This document shows, piece by piece, positions 1-8,200 of a stretch of DNA of 32,489 nucleotides. This stretch comes from Larsenimonas salina (GTDB lineage Bacteria > Pseudomonadota > Gammaproteobacteria > Pseudomonadales > Halomonadaceae): NCBI RefSeq assembly GCF_023736155.1, contig NZ_JAMLJJ010000011.1, forward strand, positions 1 to 32,489, read 5' to 3'. The translations under genes were made by a program, and so were the position numbers. Under the pieces are notes generated by a model that did no database searches, had not been told where the DNA came from, and was given only the letters and a program-made list of their open reading frames with translations. Numbering within the stretch: the first letter of the stretch is position 1; each line of letters begins with the position of its first letter.

Positions 1-384
1 ACCTACTTCATCACCTCGGCGGACTCGGGCACTCTCGTACTGTGCATTCTCGACAGCGGCGGTCACCAGGAGCCTCCACAGGTCATCCGGGTGCTATGGG
101 GCGTCATCATCGCCTGCATCGCCAGCGCCCTGCTCTATGCCGGGGGACTGGAAACGATCCAGACCGCCTCGATCATCGCCGGCTTTCCCATCGCCATCTT
201 CATCCTGGTGATCACCATCAGCCTGTATCGCTCGCTGCGACGCGAGCCGATGGCCGCCGCCATGCTCCCACCACAGGCAAGGCCGGCGGACGAAACGCTC
301 GACCATCACAGCGGTACGAGCGACGTCAGGCCTGCTGCAGCCCCGGCCGCCGACACCACCTTCGAGGCGAGCGTCCGGGCCTGA
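1..384 (+). CDS. BCCT family transporter, C-terminal fragment (cut by window edge)
   Basis: Frame 1 is open from the first base to a TGA at 382-384. It begins with the BCCT signature T-x-F-I-T-S-A-D-S-G-T-L-V, the segment that in this family sits in the helix close to the C-terminal end of the membrane core. Two further hydrophobic stretches follow (about 31-50 and 55-75 of the visible part), then a polar Ala/Pro-rich tail. BCCT proteins import trimethylammonium compounds such as choline, glycine betaine or carnitine with Na+ or H+. The 5' part lies outside the window, so length, substrate and intactness cannot be judged. A very strong hairpin follows 27 bases after the stop. Confidence 0.85.
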   Translation, partial: TYFITSADSGTLVLCILDSGGHQEPPQVIRVLWGVIIACIASALLYAGGLETIQTASIIAGFPIAIFILVITISLYRSLRREPMAAAMLPPQARPADETLDHHSGTSDVRPAAAPAADTTFEASVRA

Positions 385-410
385 GAACCGGGACCACCCG
401 CCGCCTGGAA

Positions 411-446
411 CGACGAGGGGCCCGGCATCCGCCGGGCCCCTCGTCG
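411..446. terminator. Perfect 16-bp hairpin between convergent genes
   Basis: The arms 411-426 and 431-446 are perfect inverse complements (16 bp, very GC-rich) around a 4-base ATCC loop. It lies between the BCCT tail (+, ends 384) and the LysR gene (-, ends 470), so it can serve both as a bidirectional terminator. There is no clear T-tract on either side, so intrinsic termination is inferred from stem strength and position. Confidence 0.75.
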
Positions 447-469
447 TGAAGCACTCCATGACCACGCAC

Positions 470-1396
470 TCATGTCAGTCCCAGGTCTCCGACTTCCTTG
501 GGAATCGTCTTCAACAGCCACTCCCGAAAGGCCTTGACGCCACGGCGATTAGCCGGCGAATCACTACGCTCGAGCAAATAGAAACGTGCTTCAGTGCGCA
601 GCACCGTCTCCACTGGCCGCACCAGCTGTCCCCGCTCCAGGTAATCGTCGACCAGCTGGCTCCAGCCCAATGCCACGCCCTGATCCATCATCGCGGCCTG
701 CACCAGCATCGAATAGCTATTGATATTGAGACGTCGACGCGGTGGCCGGACTTCGGCGCCCACCTGCGAGAACCACTGACGCCAGCTCATCCAGTCCTGA
801 TCGGCGTCCTCGAGCGATAGCAGCGTGCAGTCCGGCAATGCCGTCAAGTCCTCCAGGGGACCATGGCGTTCGAGATAGCCAGGGCTGCAGACCGGGAAAA
901 CTTCCTCGTGGAACAGCGTCGTGGCCCGCATGCTGGCTGGTAGCGTGCGGCAGTAGAACAGCGCTACATCGGACTCCACTCGTGACAGGTCGCGAATCTG
1001 TTCCGTCGCCACGATACGCAGCTCGATGTCGTCATGCTCGCGCTGGAACTCGGCGATCTTGGGCAACAGCCACAGTGAGGCCATGGCACTGGTGGTGGCC
1101 ACGGTGAGCTGGTGCATGCCCTGCCAACTGCGGACCTCATCGGTAATGCCGGCGATATCCACCAGCGACTGACGCACCGACTGGGCGTAGCGTCGACCCA
1201 TGGCGGTCAACTTGACGCTGCGATTGGCGCGCTCGAACAGCGGCTTACCCAGGTAGGTCTCGAGGCTACGCACTTGGCGGCTGATCGCACCCTGCGTCAC
1301 ATGCAGCTCATCGGCAGCCAGCGTGAAGCTGAGGTGCCGGGCCGCCGACTCAAAGGCCACCAAACTGTTCAGGGGAGGCAAAGGACTGATTTTCAT
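470..1396 (-). CDS. LysR-family transcriptional regulator, GcvA-like
   Basis: 308 residues, the normal LysR length. The N-terminus (residues 5-65) holds the winged helix-turn-helix, with the phrase P-P-L-N-S-L-V-A-F-E-S-A-A-R-H-L-S-F and the recognition-helix region V-T-Q-G-A-I-S-R-Q-V, typical of the GcvA subgroup. The rest (about 90-300) is the periplasmic-binding-protein-like effector domain. It is closest in style to the LysR gene at 22522 in this window. It ends opposite the BCCT fragment, and the next gene upstream on its strand is csaA, about 120 bases away. GcvA-like regulators commonly control neighbouring amino-acid or betaine catabolic genes; the target and effector cannot be read from the sequence. 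Confidence 0.9.
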   Translation of the reverse strand: MKISPLPPLNSLVAFESAARHLSFTLAADELHVTQGAISRQVRSLETYLGKPLFERANRSVKLTAMGRRYAQSVRQSLVDIAGITDEVRSWQGMHQLTVATTSAMASLWLLPKIAEFQREHDDIELRIVATEQIRDLSRVESDVALFYCRTLPASMRATTLFHEEVFPVCSPGYLERHGPLEDLTALPDCTLLSLEDADQDWMSWRQWFSQVGAEVRPPRRRLNINSYSMLVQAAMMDQGVALGWSQLVDDYLERGQLVRPVETVLRTEARFYLLERSDSPANRRGVKAFREWLLKTIPKEVGDLGLT

Positions 1397-1455
1397 ATCG
1401 TTGCGGCGTCAACCATGATCGGGGCGGGTGCGACGAGTTTACGCCCGGCGCCCGG

Positions 1456-1501
1456 GTGACGCCACGGGTCTACGCCTGCTTCTTTCGCCGCAGGCGTCAC
1501 C
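1456..1501 (-). terminator. Nested or competing hairpins downstream of csaA
   Basis: Two alternative inverted repeats share bases. ACGCCTGC at 1472-1479 pairs perfectly with GCAGGCGT at 1490-1497. GGTGACGCC at 1456-1464 pairs perfectly with GGCGTCACC at 1493-1501. The element lies 14 bases after the csaA stop on the minus strand and has no U-tract. It is probably a terminator or a processing structure for csaA. Confidence 0.4.
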
Positions 1502-1514
1502 GCGCGCGTTCGCC

Positions 1515-1853
1515 TCAGACCAGCCGCGCCCCGTTCGGTACCCCCATGTCGGGCGTAGCCAGCGCCACCGCCCCATCCTCGCGATGAAAGCCGGTGACCA
1601 GGCACCCCGAGGTCATTGGGCCGATCTGTTTCGGCGGAAAATTGACCACCGCGATCATCTGCTTGCCGACCAGCTCGTCCGGCTCGTACAGCTCGGTGAT
1701 CTGGGCGCTGGACTTGCGCACGCCTATCTCCTCGCCGAAGTCGACGCGCAACCGGTAGGCCGACCGCCGCGCCTCGGCAAAGACCTCGGCCTCGACGATG
1801 GTGCCCACGCGCAGTTCGATTCTGTCGAAGTCCGCCCATTCGATCTGTTCCAT
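1515..1853 (-). CDS. csaA: CsaA-type tRNA-binding-domain protein
   Basis: 112 residues and complete: the whole protein is a single EMAP/tRNA-binding OB fold, as in CsaA. The N-terminal F-x-x-I-E-L-R-V-G-T-I-V-E-A-E strand and the family phrases V-N-F-P-P-K-Q-I and M-T-S-G-C-L-V-T-G are present, matching known CsaA proteins of about 110 residues. A strong AAGGAGG ribosome-binding site lies eight bases before the ATG. CsaA is described as an export-related chaperone in Bacillus; in proteobacteria the role is not settled beyond nucleic-acid or protein binding. The gene is followed by hairpins at 1456-1501 and preceded on its strand by the broken permease, 48 bases upstream. It has no evident link to betaine metabolism. 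Confidence 0.9.
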   Translation of the reverse strand: MEQIEWADFDRIELRVGTIVEAEVFAEARRSAYRLRVDFGEEIGVRKSSAQITELYEPDELVGKQMIAVVNFPPKQIGPMTSGCLVTGFHREDGAVALATPDMGVPNGARLV

Positions 1854-1901
1854 GACGGTGTCCTCCTTGTCTCTTGAACGTGCCCGGCGTCGCGCCAGGC
1901 G

Positions 1902-2760
1902 TTATCCCCTCGACGACTCCGTCGACTCACGTGACCGCCGGTGCTTTCGACCACTCAACATGCCGCTACCGATCAGCGCCCCGCCGCAGATCAGCAGCGC
2001 GGCCAGCAGCAGGCTCGGGCTGGGCGCGGCCAGGCCGGCGGCGATCAGCACCAGGGTCGAGCACAGCGGCGTGGCATAGGACATGAGCCCCAGCAGGCGC
2101 ACGTGGCCGCGCTTCATGCCCAGATCCCAGGTGAAGAAGGCGCTGCCCACCGGCCCCAGCCCCAGGGCCAGGATCGCCCACAGGTTGGCACCTTCCGGCC
2201 AGCCCGTGGGCTCCCAGGCCAGATGGCAGACGAATGCCAGCGCCGCGGCGCCGAGGCAGTTCCAGGCCACCGCCGTGGTCGGAGTCCGCGCCAGCAGCCG
2301 CGAGGCCACGGAATAGCCGCTCCAGATGAAGGCCGCCAGCAGCGCCGCCAGATAGCCCGGCGTATATTCGCCGGACCAGTCGAAGCCGTCGGGCCCCACC
2401 AGCAGCGCCGCACCGATGAAGCCGCACACGCCGCCCACCAGGTGGATGCCGCGCAGGCGCTCGCCCGGCAGCAGCCAGCCGGCCAGGATCACGATCAGCA
2501 GCGGCCAAAGATAGCTGATCAGCCCGGCGTTGGCCGCCGGCGGGCTGGCGGAAGGCCTCGGCCAGGGCACGCTTCTCGCCACGCAGCAGGAACACCAGCA
2601 GCGCCAGGCCGCCGGCCAGGCCGAAGCACAGCGCAGTAAGCAGGAAAGGCGGCACCGGGCCGGCCCACTGGGTAAACAGCGCCAGCGTCGCCCAGCTCAG
2701 GACGGTACTGGCGCCCCACAGGGTGGCGCGGCGCGCCTCGGCATGGGAAACAGCCGACAT
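1902..2760 (-). pseudogene. EamA/DMT-family permease, broken by internal deletion with frameshift
   Basis: The first part, starting at the ATG at 2758-2760, reads M-S-A-V-S-H-A-E and gives two good membrane helices up to ...A-E-A-F-R-Q-P. It then runs on in a non-membrane frame. The continuation is in another frame from about 2555: P-P-A-A-N-A-G-L-I-S-Y-L-W-P-L-L, then seven or so helices ending in G-R-K-H-R-R-S. In intact EamA relatives the R-Q-P loop is separated from the A-P-P-A-x-A-G-L-I-x-Y-L-W-P motif by a whole helix of about 25 residues, which is missing here. So this is not a one-base error but a deletion of roughly 70-80 bases that also shifts frame. The remaining sequence is well conserved, so the loss is probably recent. 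The original function would have been export of a small metabolite. Confidence 0.85.
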
Positions 2761-2869
2761 GTCGATTCTCCACTCACGGGTCGGCCGGGCAGTATGGGGG
2801 ACGAGGAAGACGACGGCTTGTCGATTTCGGCCATCGTGGGTAAAGGAAGGCATGGCCCGAACGTAATAC

Positions 2870-2896
2870 GGCCGCCCACGCAAGCGCGGGCGGCCG
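2870..2896 (-). terminator. GC-rich hairpin downstream of betT
   Basis: CGGCCGCCC at 2870-2878 pairs perfectly with GGGCGGCCG at 2888-2896 (9 bp, 9-base loop). It starts 24 bases after the betT stop and is followed on the minus strand by TATTA. It is a likely terminator for betT and separates it from the permease pseudogene. Confidence 0.65.
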
Positions 2897-2920
2897 TCGG
2901 CTCCATCATGGCCATCGTGT

Positions 2921-4942
2921 CTAGCGAACCAGATGCAGGAAGTGCAGGTGTTTCTCGTACTGATCGAGGATGTCACCGATCACCTGGGACGGGAGGTAGC
3001 CGACGATGCTGTACTTCTGGCCGCCCTCGTTCAGGAAGACCTCGGCGCGGTAGTGGCTGTTGTCCTCGCCCTTCTTGCGGCCGCCCAGGCCACTGTAGGC
3101 GAACGACGGCGCCGCATAGGCTCGGGCGCGCACGCCATAGATGAAGTCGGCCTCGTCGCCGTGACCCACACGCATGGTGCAGCGATCCTCCTCGCGGGTG
3201 ATGCGCACGTCGAGCGCCTGCTTCTCGAACTCCTCGGCGACCTCGCGCATCGCCGGCTCGACGGTGGCATCAAGGAAGTCGATCACCTGCTGGCGGCGCG
3301 GCGAGGAGACCAGCACCCCGAGACGCTCCTGCCAGGCGTAGTCCTGCTCGGCGCCGATGCGCGCCACGTGGCTGGGCGTGTTGGCGACGTGCTGCAGACT
3401 GTCACGCTTGCAGGCCTCGATGCGCAGCGACTTGAACAGCCCGAAGCCGACCAGGATCAGGATCGGCGCAAACGGCAACGCCGAGGCCAGCGAGGCGGCT
3501 TGCAGAGCGGACAGCACATTGCTGCCGCCGGCCAGGATCAGCGCCGAGGCCACCAGGCCTTCGGCGACGGCCCAGAAGACGCGCTGCCAGACGGCCGGCT
3601 CGCCGTCGTCCTTGGCGGTCAGGGTATCGATGACCAGCGAGCCGGAGTCGGACGAGGTCACGAAGAAGGTGATGACCAGCAGGGTCGCGACCACCGAGGA
3701 GATGCTGGCCAGCGGCAGCGTGTCCAGGAAGTGGAACAGCGAGGTAGAGCTGTCGGCGAACACCTGGTCGACCAGGTTCGGCATGGCGCCGCTCATGATG
3801 CCGTGCAGGGCGGTGTCGCCGAACACGGTCAGCCACACGCAGGTCACGCCGACCGGCACGAAGATCACGCCGAGCACGAATTCGCGTATCGTGCGGCCTC
3901 GGGAGACGCGGGCCACGAACATGCCGACGAACGGCGACCAGGCGATGAACCAGGCCCAGTAGAACAGCGTCCAGCCGCCCATGAAGGACTCCGTCTCCTC
4001 GTCGTCGACATAGGCGTAGATGTTGAACGTCATGTCCAGCGCGGACGAGAGATAGGTGCCGACGTTCTGAGCCAGCGACCGGAAGATGAACAGCGTCGGG
4101 CCGGTGACCGCGACGAACACCAGAAGCAGCACAGCCAGGCGCAGGTTCCACTCGGAAATGCGTCGGATGCCGCCGTCCAAGCCAGATACCACCGAGATCG
4201 TCGCGATGCCGGTGACCAGGGCGATCAGCCCCAGCTGTGTCCATGGGCCGATAGGTACACCGAACAGGTAGTTCAGGCCGGCGTTGATCTGCATCACGCC
4301 GAGCCCCAGCGAGGTGGCGATGCCGAACATCGTGCCGAACACCGCGAAAACGTCTACAGCGTGGCCGATCGGGCCATGGATGCGCTTGCCGATCAGCGGA
4401 TAGAGCGCCGAGCTGATACGCAACGGCAGGCCGTGGCGGAAACTGAAGTAGGCCAGCGCCAGGGCGACGATGGCGTAGACACCCCAGGCATGCATGCCCC
4501 AATGGAAGAAAGCCAGGCGCATGGCGTCGCGTGCAGCCGTCGCCGTTTCGGGATCTCCCATGGGAGGGCCGGCGAAGTGGAAGACCGGCTCGGCCACACC
4601 GTAGAAGATCAGGCCAATGCCCATGCCGGCGGAAAACAGCATGGCGAACCAGGACAGGTAGCTGAAATCCGGCTCGCTGTGATCCGGGCCGAGCTTGATG
4701 CGGCCATAGCGGCTGAACGCCAGAATCAACGACAACGCCAGATAGATGCCCATGGCCAGCATGTAGAACCAGCCGAAGGTGCCGATGATCCAGTCCTGCA
4801 GGGCGCCGAACCAGGCGCCTGCGGTCTCGGGCATGGCGATGGTGAAGATCACGAAGGCCAGGATGATACCGGCAGAGGGGTAGAAGACCGGTGGATTGAT
4901 GCCGGCCACCGGGCCGGCCTCTTGTTTAGCCATAAAGCTCAT
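2921..4942 (-). CDS. betT: BCCT high-affinity choline/betaine transporter with C-terminal osmoregulatory domain (BetT type)
   Basis: About 673 residues: a 12-helix BCCT core (roughly 15-500) plus a cytoplasmic tail of about 170 residues, the layout of BetT-type proteins rather than the shorter (about 550) catabolic BCCTs elsewhere in this window. Core signatures are present: G-M-G-I-G-L-I-F-Y-G-V-A-E-P, the W-x-x-F-x-x-A-W-S-P-F-V-G-M-F-V-A-R-x-S-R-G-R-T substrate-site helix and F-V-T-S-S-D-S-G-S. The tail has the D-F-x-Y-G-V-R / S-H-Y-R-A-E-V-F-L pattern of BetT regulatory domains. The open frame extends to a TTG at 4963; I prefer the ATG at 4942. The substrate is probably choline or glycine betaine. 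No betAB genes are adjacent. Confidence 0.9.
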   Translation of the reverse strand: MSFMAKQEAGPVAGINPPVFYPSAGIILAFVIFTIAMPETAGAWFGALQDWIIGTFGWFYMLAMGIYLALSLILAFSRYGRIKLGPDHSEPDFSYLSWFAMLFSAGMGIGLIFYGVAEPVFHFAGPPMGDPETATAARDAMRLAFFHWGMHAWGVYAIVALALAYFSFRHGLPLRISSALYPLIGKRIHGPIGHAVDVFAVFGTMFGIATSLGLGVMQINAGLNYLFGVPIGPWTQLGLIALVTGIATISVVSGLDGGIRRISEWNLRLAVLLLVFVAVTGPTLFIFRSLAQNVGTYLSSALDMTFNIYAYVDDEETESFMGGWTLFYWAWFIAWSPFVGMFVARVSRGRTIREFVLGVIFVPVGVTCVWLTVFGDTALHGIMSGAMPNLVDQVFADSSTSLFHFLDTLPLASISSVVATLLVITFFVTSSDSGSLVIDTLTAKDDGEPAVWQRVFWAVAEGLVASALILAGGSNVLSALQAASLASALPFAPILILVGFGLFKSLRIEACKRDSLQHVANTPSHVARIGAEQDYAWQERLGVLVSSPRRQQVIDFLDATVEPAMREVAEEFEKQALDVRITREEDRCTMRVGHGDEADFIYGVRARAYAAPSFAYSGLGGRKKGEDNSHYRAEVFLNEGGQKYSIVGYLPSQVIGDILDQYEKHLHFLHLVR

Positions 4943-5420
4943 TGTGTTGGTGAATGGGGGCAAGCTGGCACCGCCAGGCGGATGACATGGGTAATACGTC
5001 CCGGGCGTCTGCTTAGACCTGAGGACCCGCCTTGAAACGCTTGCCGGAGCATAGCTTTCTCGACCATGTCAATACGGCGAGGGGTGGCATCGCCGGCATC
5101 GGCAGGGACGGGAAATCGTCACGCTGGTGATGCTGCCGAGAATCGTGTTGACGTGACATGAGCACTCCTCCTCTTTCGATGGCATCGACATCGCGAGATA
5201 CTGGCTCGACACCTTGAACGCGGCGCACGCCCCGCCATGACACGCTCGAGGCATGGCAGGAGAGAAACAGGAACATCGGATGCCTAGCCGCATCGCGTCT
5301 TCTTGCCTCGCGGCGGGCCTGCGTGCGGCCCTGAATGCGCAGGCGATGGCAGCGCGCATTCTCGGTGACGCCCGCGTATCATGGAAACGAAGTTTCCCGA
5401 TAAAGCCATCGGATTTCGTG
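4943..5420. other. Intergenic region between divergent betT and LysR genes
   Basis: About 480 bases with no gene I can support. The LysR reading frame stays open upstream to 5253, but that stretch has no LysR-like residues. On the minus strand TTGACA (complement of 5067-5072) could be part of a betT promoter, but no -10 element stands at the right distance. I see no convincing repeat or RNA structure. Confidence 0.5.
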
Positions 5421-6314
5421 ATGACCGTTTCCAATACCCAGCGACCGCTGGATCTTGTCCTGCTAAGGACCTTCATCAGCGTGGTGGATCAGGGTGGCTT
5501 CACCGCCGCCGCGGAGCAGCAGCACATGGCGCAGTCCACGGTCAGCGCCCATATGAAGCGTCTGGAAGAGCTTTTCGATTGCCGTCTTCTACAGCGAGGC
5601 CAACGGGCCGCGACTCCGACACCTGCGGGGGAACGCCTGCTGGCCCATGCCCGACAGATGCTGCGGCAGAATGCGCTGGCCTGGCAGGACGTTCGAGAAC
5701 AGCGGCTGGATGGCGTGGTGCGACTCGGCATTCCCGACGACTACCTCGTGTATCTCCCAGAGGCACTGTCGGCATTCGAGGACCGTTTCCCCGGGGTCGA
5801 GCTGGAAGTGCACTGTGGTCTGAGCGTCGACCTGGTGCAGGACGTCCGCTCCGGCGCCCTAGACCTGGCGATCGTTACCCGACAACCCAACAGCCCCGGC
5901 GGTGAGATACTGCGACGTGAACCCATGATCTGGGCGGGGGCATCAGGCCATGAGACCCATGCCAGGAAGCCCCTGCCCCTAGCGGTATCACGTGAAGGCG
6001 TCTGCATCTTTCGTGAGCGCGCCATCGCCGCCCTCGAAGCCGCCGGCATAGCCTGGCGCATCGCCTATGCCAGCACCAGCCTGTCGGGGCTGTCCGCTGC
6101 GGTACGGGCTGGGCTAGCGGTGACAGTGCTGACACCCTCAATGATCGGCCCCGGTCTGCGCGCCCTCGAACACAACGGGGAGCTGCCCGAGCTGCCGACC
6201 ACAGACATCACCCTGCATCGACGCCCAGGTCAGCCCAGCGAGGCAGCGCGACAGCTGGCGGCCCAGCTGCATGCCCACATTCAGGAACGCCCGGTCCGAG
6301 GCGATAGGCAATAG
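5421..6314 (+). CDS. LysR-family transcriptional regulator
   Basis: 297 residues from the ATG at 5421. An upstream in-frame extension to 5253 adds 56 residues without similarity to the family, so I reject it. The helix-turn-helix spans about residues 10-70: L-D-L-V-L-L-R-T-F-I-S-V-V-D-Q-G-G-F-T-A-A-A, then A-Q-S-T-V-S-A-H-M-K-R-L-E. The effector domain follows, with G-I-P-D-D-Y at about 100. The last 34 bases overlap the end of the opposing LysR gene (6281-7222), so the two are tightly convergent. Regulators of this group act on nearby transport or catabolic genes. The closest candidate is betT on its divergent side, but that is inference. Confidence 0.9.
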   Translation: MTVSNTQRPLDLVLLRTFISVVDQGGFTAAAEQQHMAQSTVSAHMKRLEELFDCRLLQRGQRAATPTPAGERLLAHARQMLRQNALAWQDVREQRLDGVVRLGIPDDYLVYLPEALSAFEDRFPGVELEVHCGLSVDLVQDVRSGALDLAIVTRQPNSPGGEILRREPMIWAGASGHETHARKPLPLAVSREGVCIFRERAIAALEAAGIAWRIAYASTSLSGLSAAVRAGLAVTVLTPSMIGPGLRALEHNGELPELPTTDITLHRRPGQPSEAARQLAAQLHAHIQERPVRGDRQ

Positions 6315-7222
6315 CTGTCGATATCGGCGTCGATGTCGACCGCCATAGCCTCCACCAGACGCCCTGCCAGTGACGGCTCACCGCCTTCGTCACTCGTGTA
6401 GCGAGCCCTCCACTCGAAGGTGATGGGCGTCACATCCAGCTCGATGGCGCGCAATCTCTCCGCCCAGGCCGACATCGTCACGCAGAAGGACGGTAGGATA
6501 GAAACCCCATCACCACTCGCCACCAGCTGGCAGATCAGCTCCGTGGATTCGACCCGCGATACACCGGTCGGAAACCGCTGTCCCCTCTCGAAAAAGAGGT
6601 CATACTCCCATCCCGCCTCAGGCCTCAGGCCATAGGTCAGGAATCGCTCACCATGAAAGTCCTCCGGGCTCATCCGCTCCCGCGCCGCCAAATGAGACCC
6701 CGCCCCGACAACCGCCACAAGACGATCGCGCAGCAAGCCCCGACTGTCGAGGTTCGGTACTTCCATGGCACCTGGCAGCAACACAAGGTCCGCGACGTCA
6801 CTGCCGAGTGGTGATACGGGGCGCTCGCTGGGCACACGCACGAATTCCAGATCCAGACTCGGCTCCATCCGACTTCCCAGCCGCAGCAGCATCGAGGCCA
6901 ACCCCGACGGGTCGAAGTGCGTCCAGGCCACCCGTACACGATTGGCACTGCGCTTGCCTTGCCAGATGGCATCAGACTCCGCCGACTGCAGCAGTGGCGT
7001 CGCCGCGCGTGCCGCCGCGGCAATCGTCTCCCCGGCTTCGGTCAGTACCAGCCCCCGCCCCTGCTTGACCGCCAGACGCACGCCGAGGCGCCTCTCGGCC
7101 TCGCTCAAACGCTGGCTGGCCGCCGACTGAGTGATATTCAGCGACGCCGCTGCCAGGGTGATCGAGCCGGAATCTTTGAGAGCCGCGAGCAACAGCCAGT
7201 GAGTACGCTCCAGCATATTCAT
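6281..7222 (-). CDS. LysR-family regulator divergent from the oxygenase-M24-BCCT operon
   Basis: 313 residues and complete. HTH at residues 4-65: W-L-L-L-A-A-L-K-D-S-G-S-I-T-L-A-A-A-S-L-N-I-T-Q, then S-A-A-S-Q-R-L-S-E-A-E-R-R-L-G. The effector domain follows to about 300. The ATG at 7222 is only 100 bases from the ATG of the oxygenase pseudogene at 7323 on the other strand, the classic arrangement of a LysR regulator with its target operon. The shared intergenic region contains ATGCTT (7234-7239) and its inverse AAGCAT (7287-7292), possible but unproven half-sites. Unlike its presumed target genes it is intact. Confidence 0.9.
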   Translation of the reverse strand: MNMLERTHWLLLAALKDSGSITLAAASLNITQSAASQRLSEAERRLGVRLAVKQGRGLVLTEAGETIAAAARAATPLLQSAESDAIWQGKRSANRVRVAWTHFDPSGLASMLLRLGSRMEPSLDLEFVRVPSERPVSPLGSDVADLVLLPGAMEVPNLDSRGLLRDRLVAVVGAGSHLAARERMSPEDFHGERFLTYGLRPEAGWEYDLFFERGQRFPTGVSRVESTELICQLVASGDGVSILPSFCVTMSAWAERLRAIELDVTPITFEWRARYTSDEGGEPSLAGRLVEAMAVDIDADIDSYCLSPRTGRS

Positions 7223-7322
7223 TAGAAAACCTTATGCTTTTTACTGTATTTCCCATTTTATATCGCCGCTGTAGCGAAATTACTATAAGCATCACTGAAT
7301 CATCTCCCACAAGGAGCTCACC
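7223..7322. promoter_or_regulatory. Divergent promoter region for LysR (-) and the oxygenase operon (+)
   Basis: 100 bases, clearly more AT-rich than the flanking genes. It holds an inverted pair ATGCTT at 7234-7239 and AAGCAT at 7287-7292, about 53 bases apart centre to centre, and an AAGGAG ribosome-binding site just before the ATG at 7323. LysR regulators normally bind such intergenic regions. The specific sites are a guess. Confidence 0.45.
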
Positions 7323-8198
7323 ATGACGACTGCTCAGCAACAGGCCAAGAACGCCCTCATTCCCGGTATCGACTGCATCGATCTCGAGGCCTGGCCCATC
7401 GATCGCCCCGACAGCGAGGCCTACTAGGCACGCATCGCCGAGATTCGTGAGGCACTGAACGACAAGGGCTGCGCGCGCATCGATGGATTCATTCGTTCGG
7501 AGTATCACGACCGACTGGAAGCTGAAGTCGCCGGCATCGCCGACAAAGCTCACTTCTCCCACGGACAAATCACCCCTTACTTCAACAACGACGAGCCGTC
7601 GCTGCCGGAAGATCATACGCGTCGGCGCTTCTCAGCCTTCTCCAACGCCTTCGTGGCCATGGACTGGTTTCCCGAAAACGGCCTATGCCTGGGCCTCTAT
7701 CGTCACCCGGCTTTCCAGCGCTTCGTCACCGACTGCCTCGAGGAAACTCAGCTCTATACCTTCGACGATCCTCTGGCCGGTGTGGTCGCGAACATCATGC
7801 CAGAAGGTTCCTCGCTACCATGGCACTACGACACCAACGAATTCATCGTCAGCCTGCTGACGAAGAAACCACTCAGCGGTGGAGAGTTCGAGTACTGCCC
7901 CGACCTGCGCGAGCCAGGAGACGAGCACTACGACGATGTCAAGAACGTACTCGACGGTCAGCGTGACAAGGTCAAGACGCTGTCACTCGAGCTTGGTGAC
8001 CTACAGATCTTCAAGGGGCGCTTTTCCATGCACCGCGTCGTCGAAGGCAAAGGCGAGCGTCACACGGCCATCTTCGGCTACGCCAAGGAACCGGGCTTTA
8101 TCGGCCGAGTCGAGCGTACCCAACAGGTCCATGGTCGCGTCCTGCAGGCCCACATCGATGCGGAGCAGAACGCACGCAGTGACGGCCTGGACGACTGA
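7323..8198 (+). pseudogene. ArpA/BesD-like Fe(II)/2-oxoglutarate oxygenase interrupted by in-frame TAG
   Basis: An excellent AAGGAG site precedes the ATG at 7323. The same frame runs to a TGA at 8196-8198 with one interruption, a TAG at 7425-7427 (codon 35). Both sides read as one protein of 290 codons plus the stop. Fe(II) ligands are visible as H168-Y-D170 and H237 (S-M-H-R-V), with R246 as the likely 2-oxoglutarate anchor. The phrases W-H-Y-D-T-N-E-F, G-G-E-F-E-Y-C-P and G-D-L-Q-I-F-K-G-R are those of the ArpA/HalD-BesD group, whose studied members hydroxylate or chlorinate free amino acids. Halogenases of the group have Gly where this has Asp170, so a hydroxylase is expected. The next ATG after the stop is codon 111 (7653); a product from there would lack the N-terminal third. 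A single change, for example CAG to TAG, would explain the lesion. Confidence 0.8.
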
Positions 8199-8200
8199 TC

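Noticed and set aside
2933-5035. A 700-codon open frame on the plus strand opposite betT
   Set aside because: It is the mirror of a conserved BCCT gene, has low-complexity His/Gln/Arg/Asp-rich sequence typical of antisense frames in GC-rich DNA, and no family motifs.
5253-5420. N-terminal extension of the LysR gene at 5421
   Set aside because: The 56 extra residues do not resemble any LysR N-terminus, and the HTH starts at the usual distance from the ATG at 5421.
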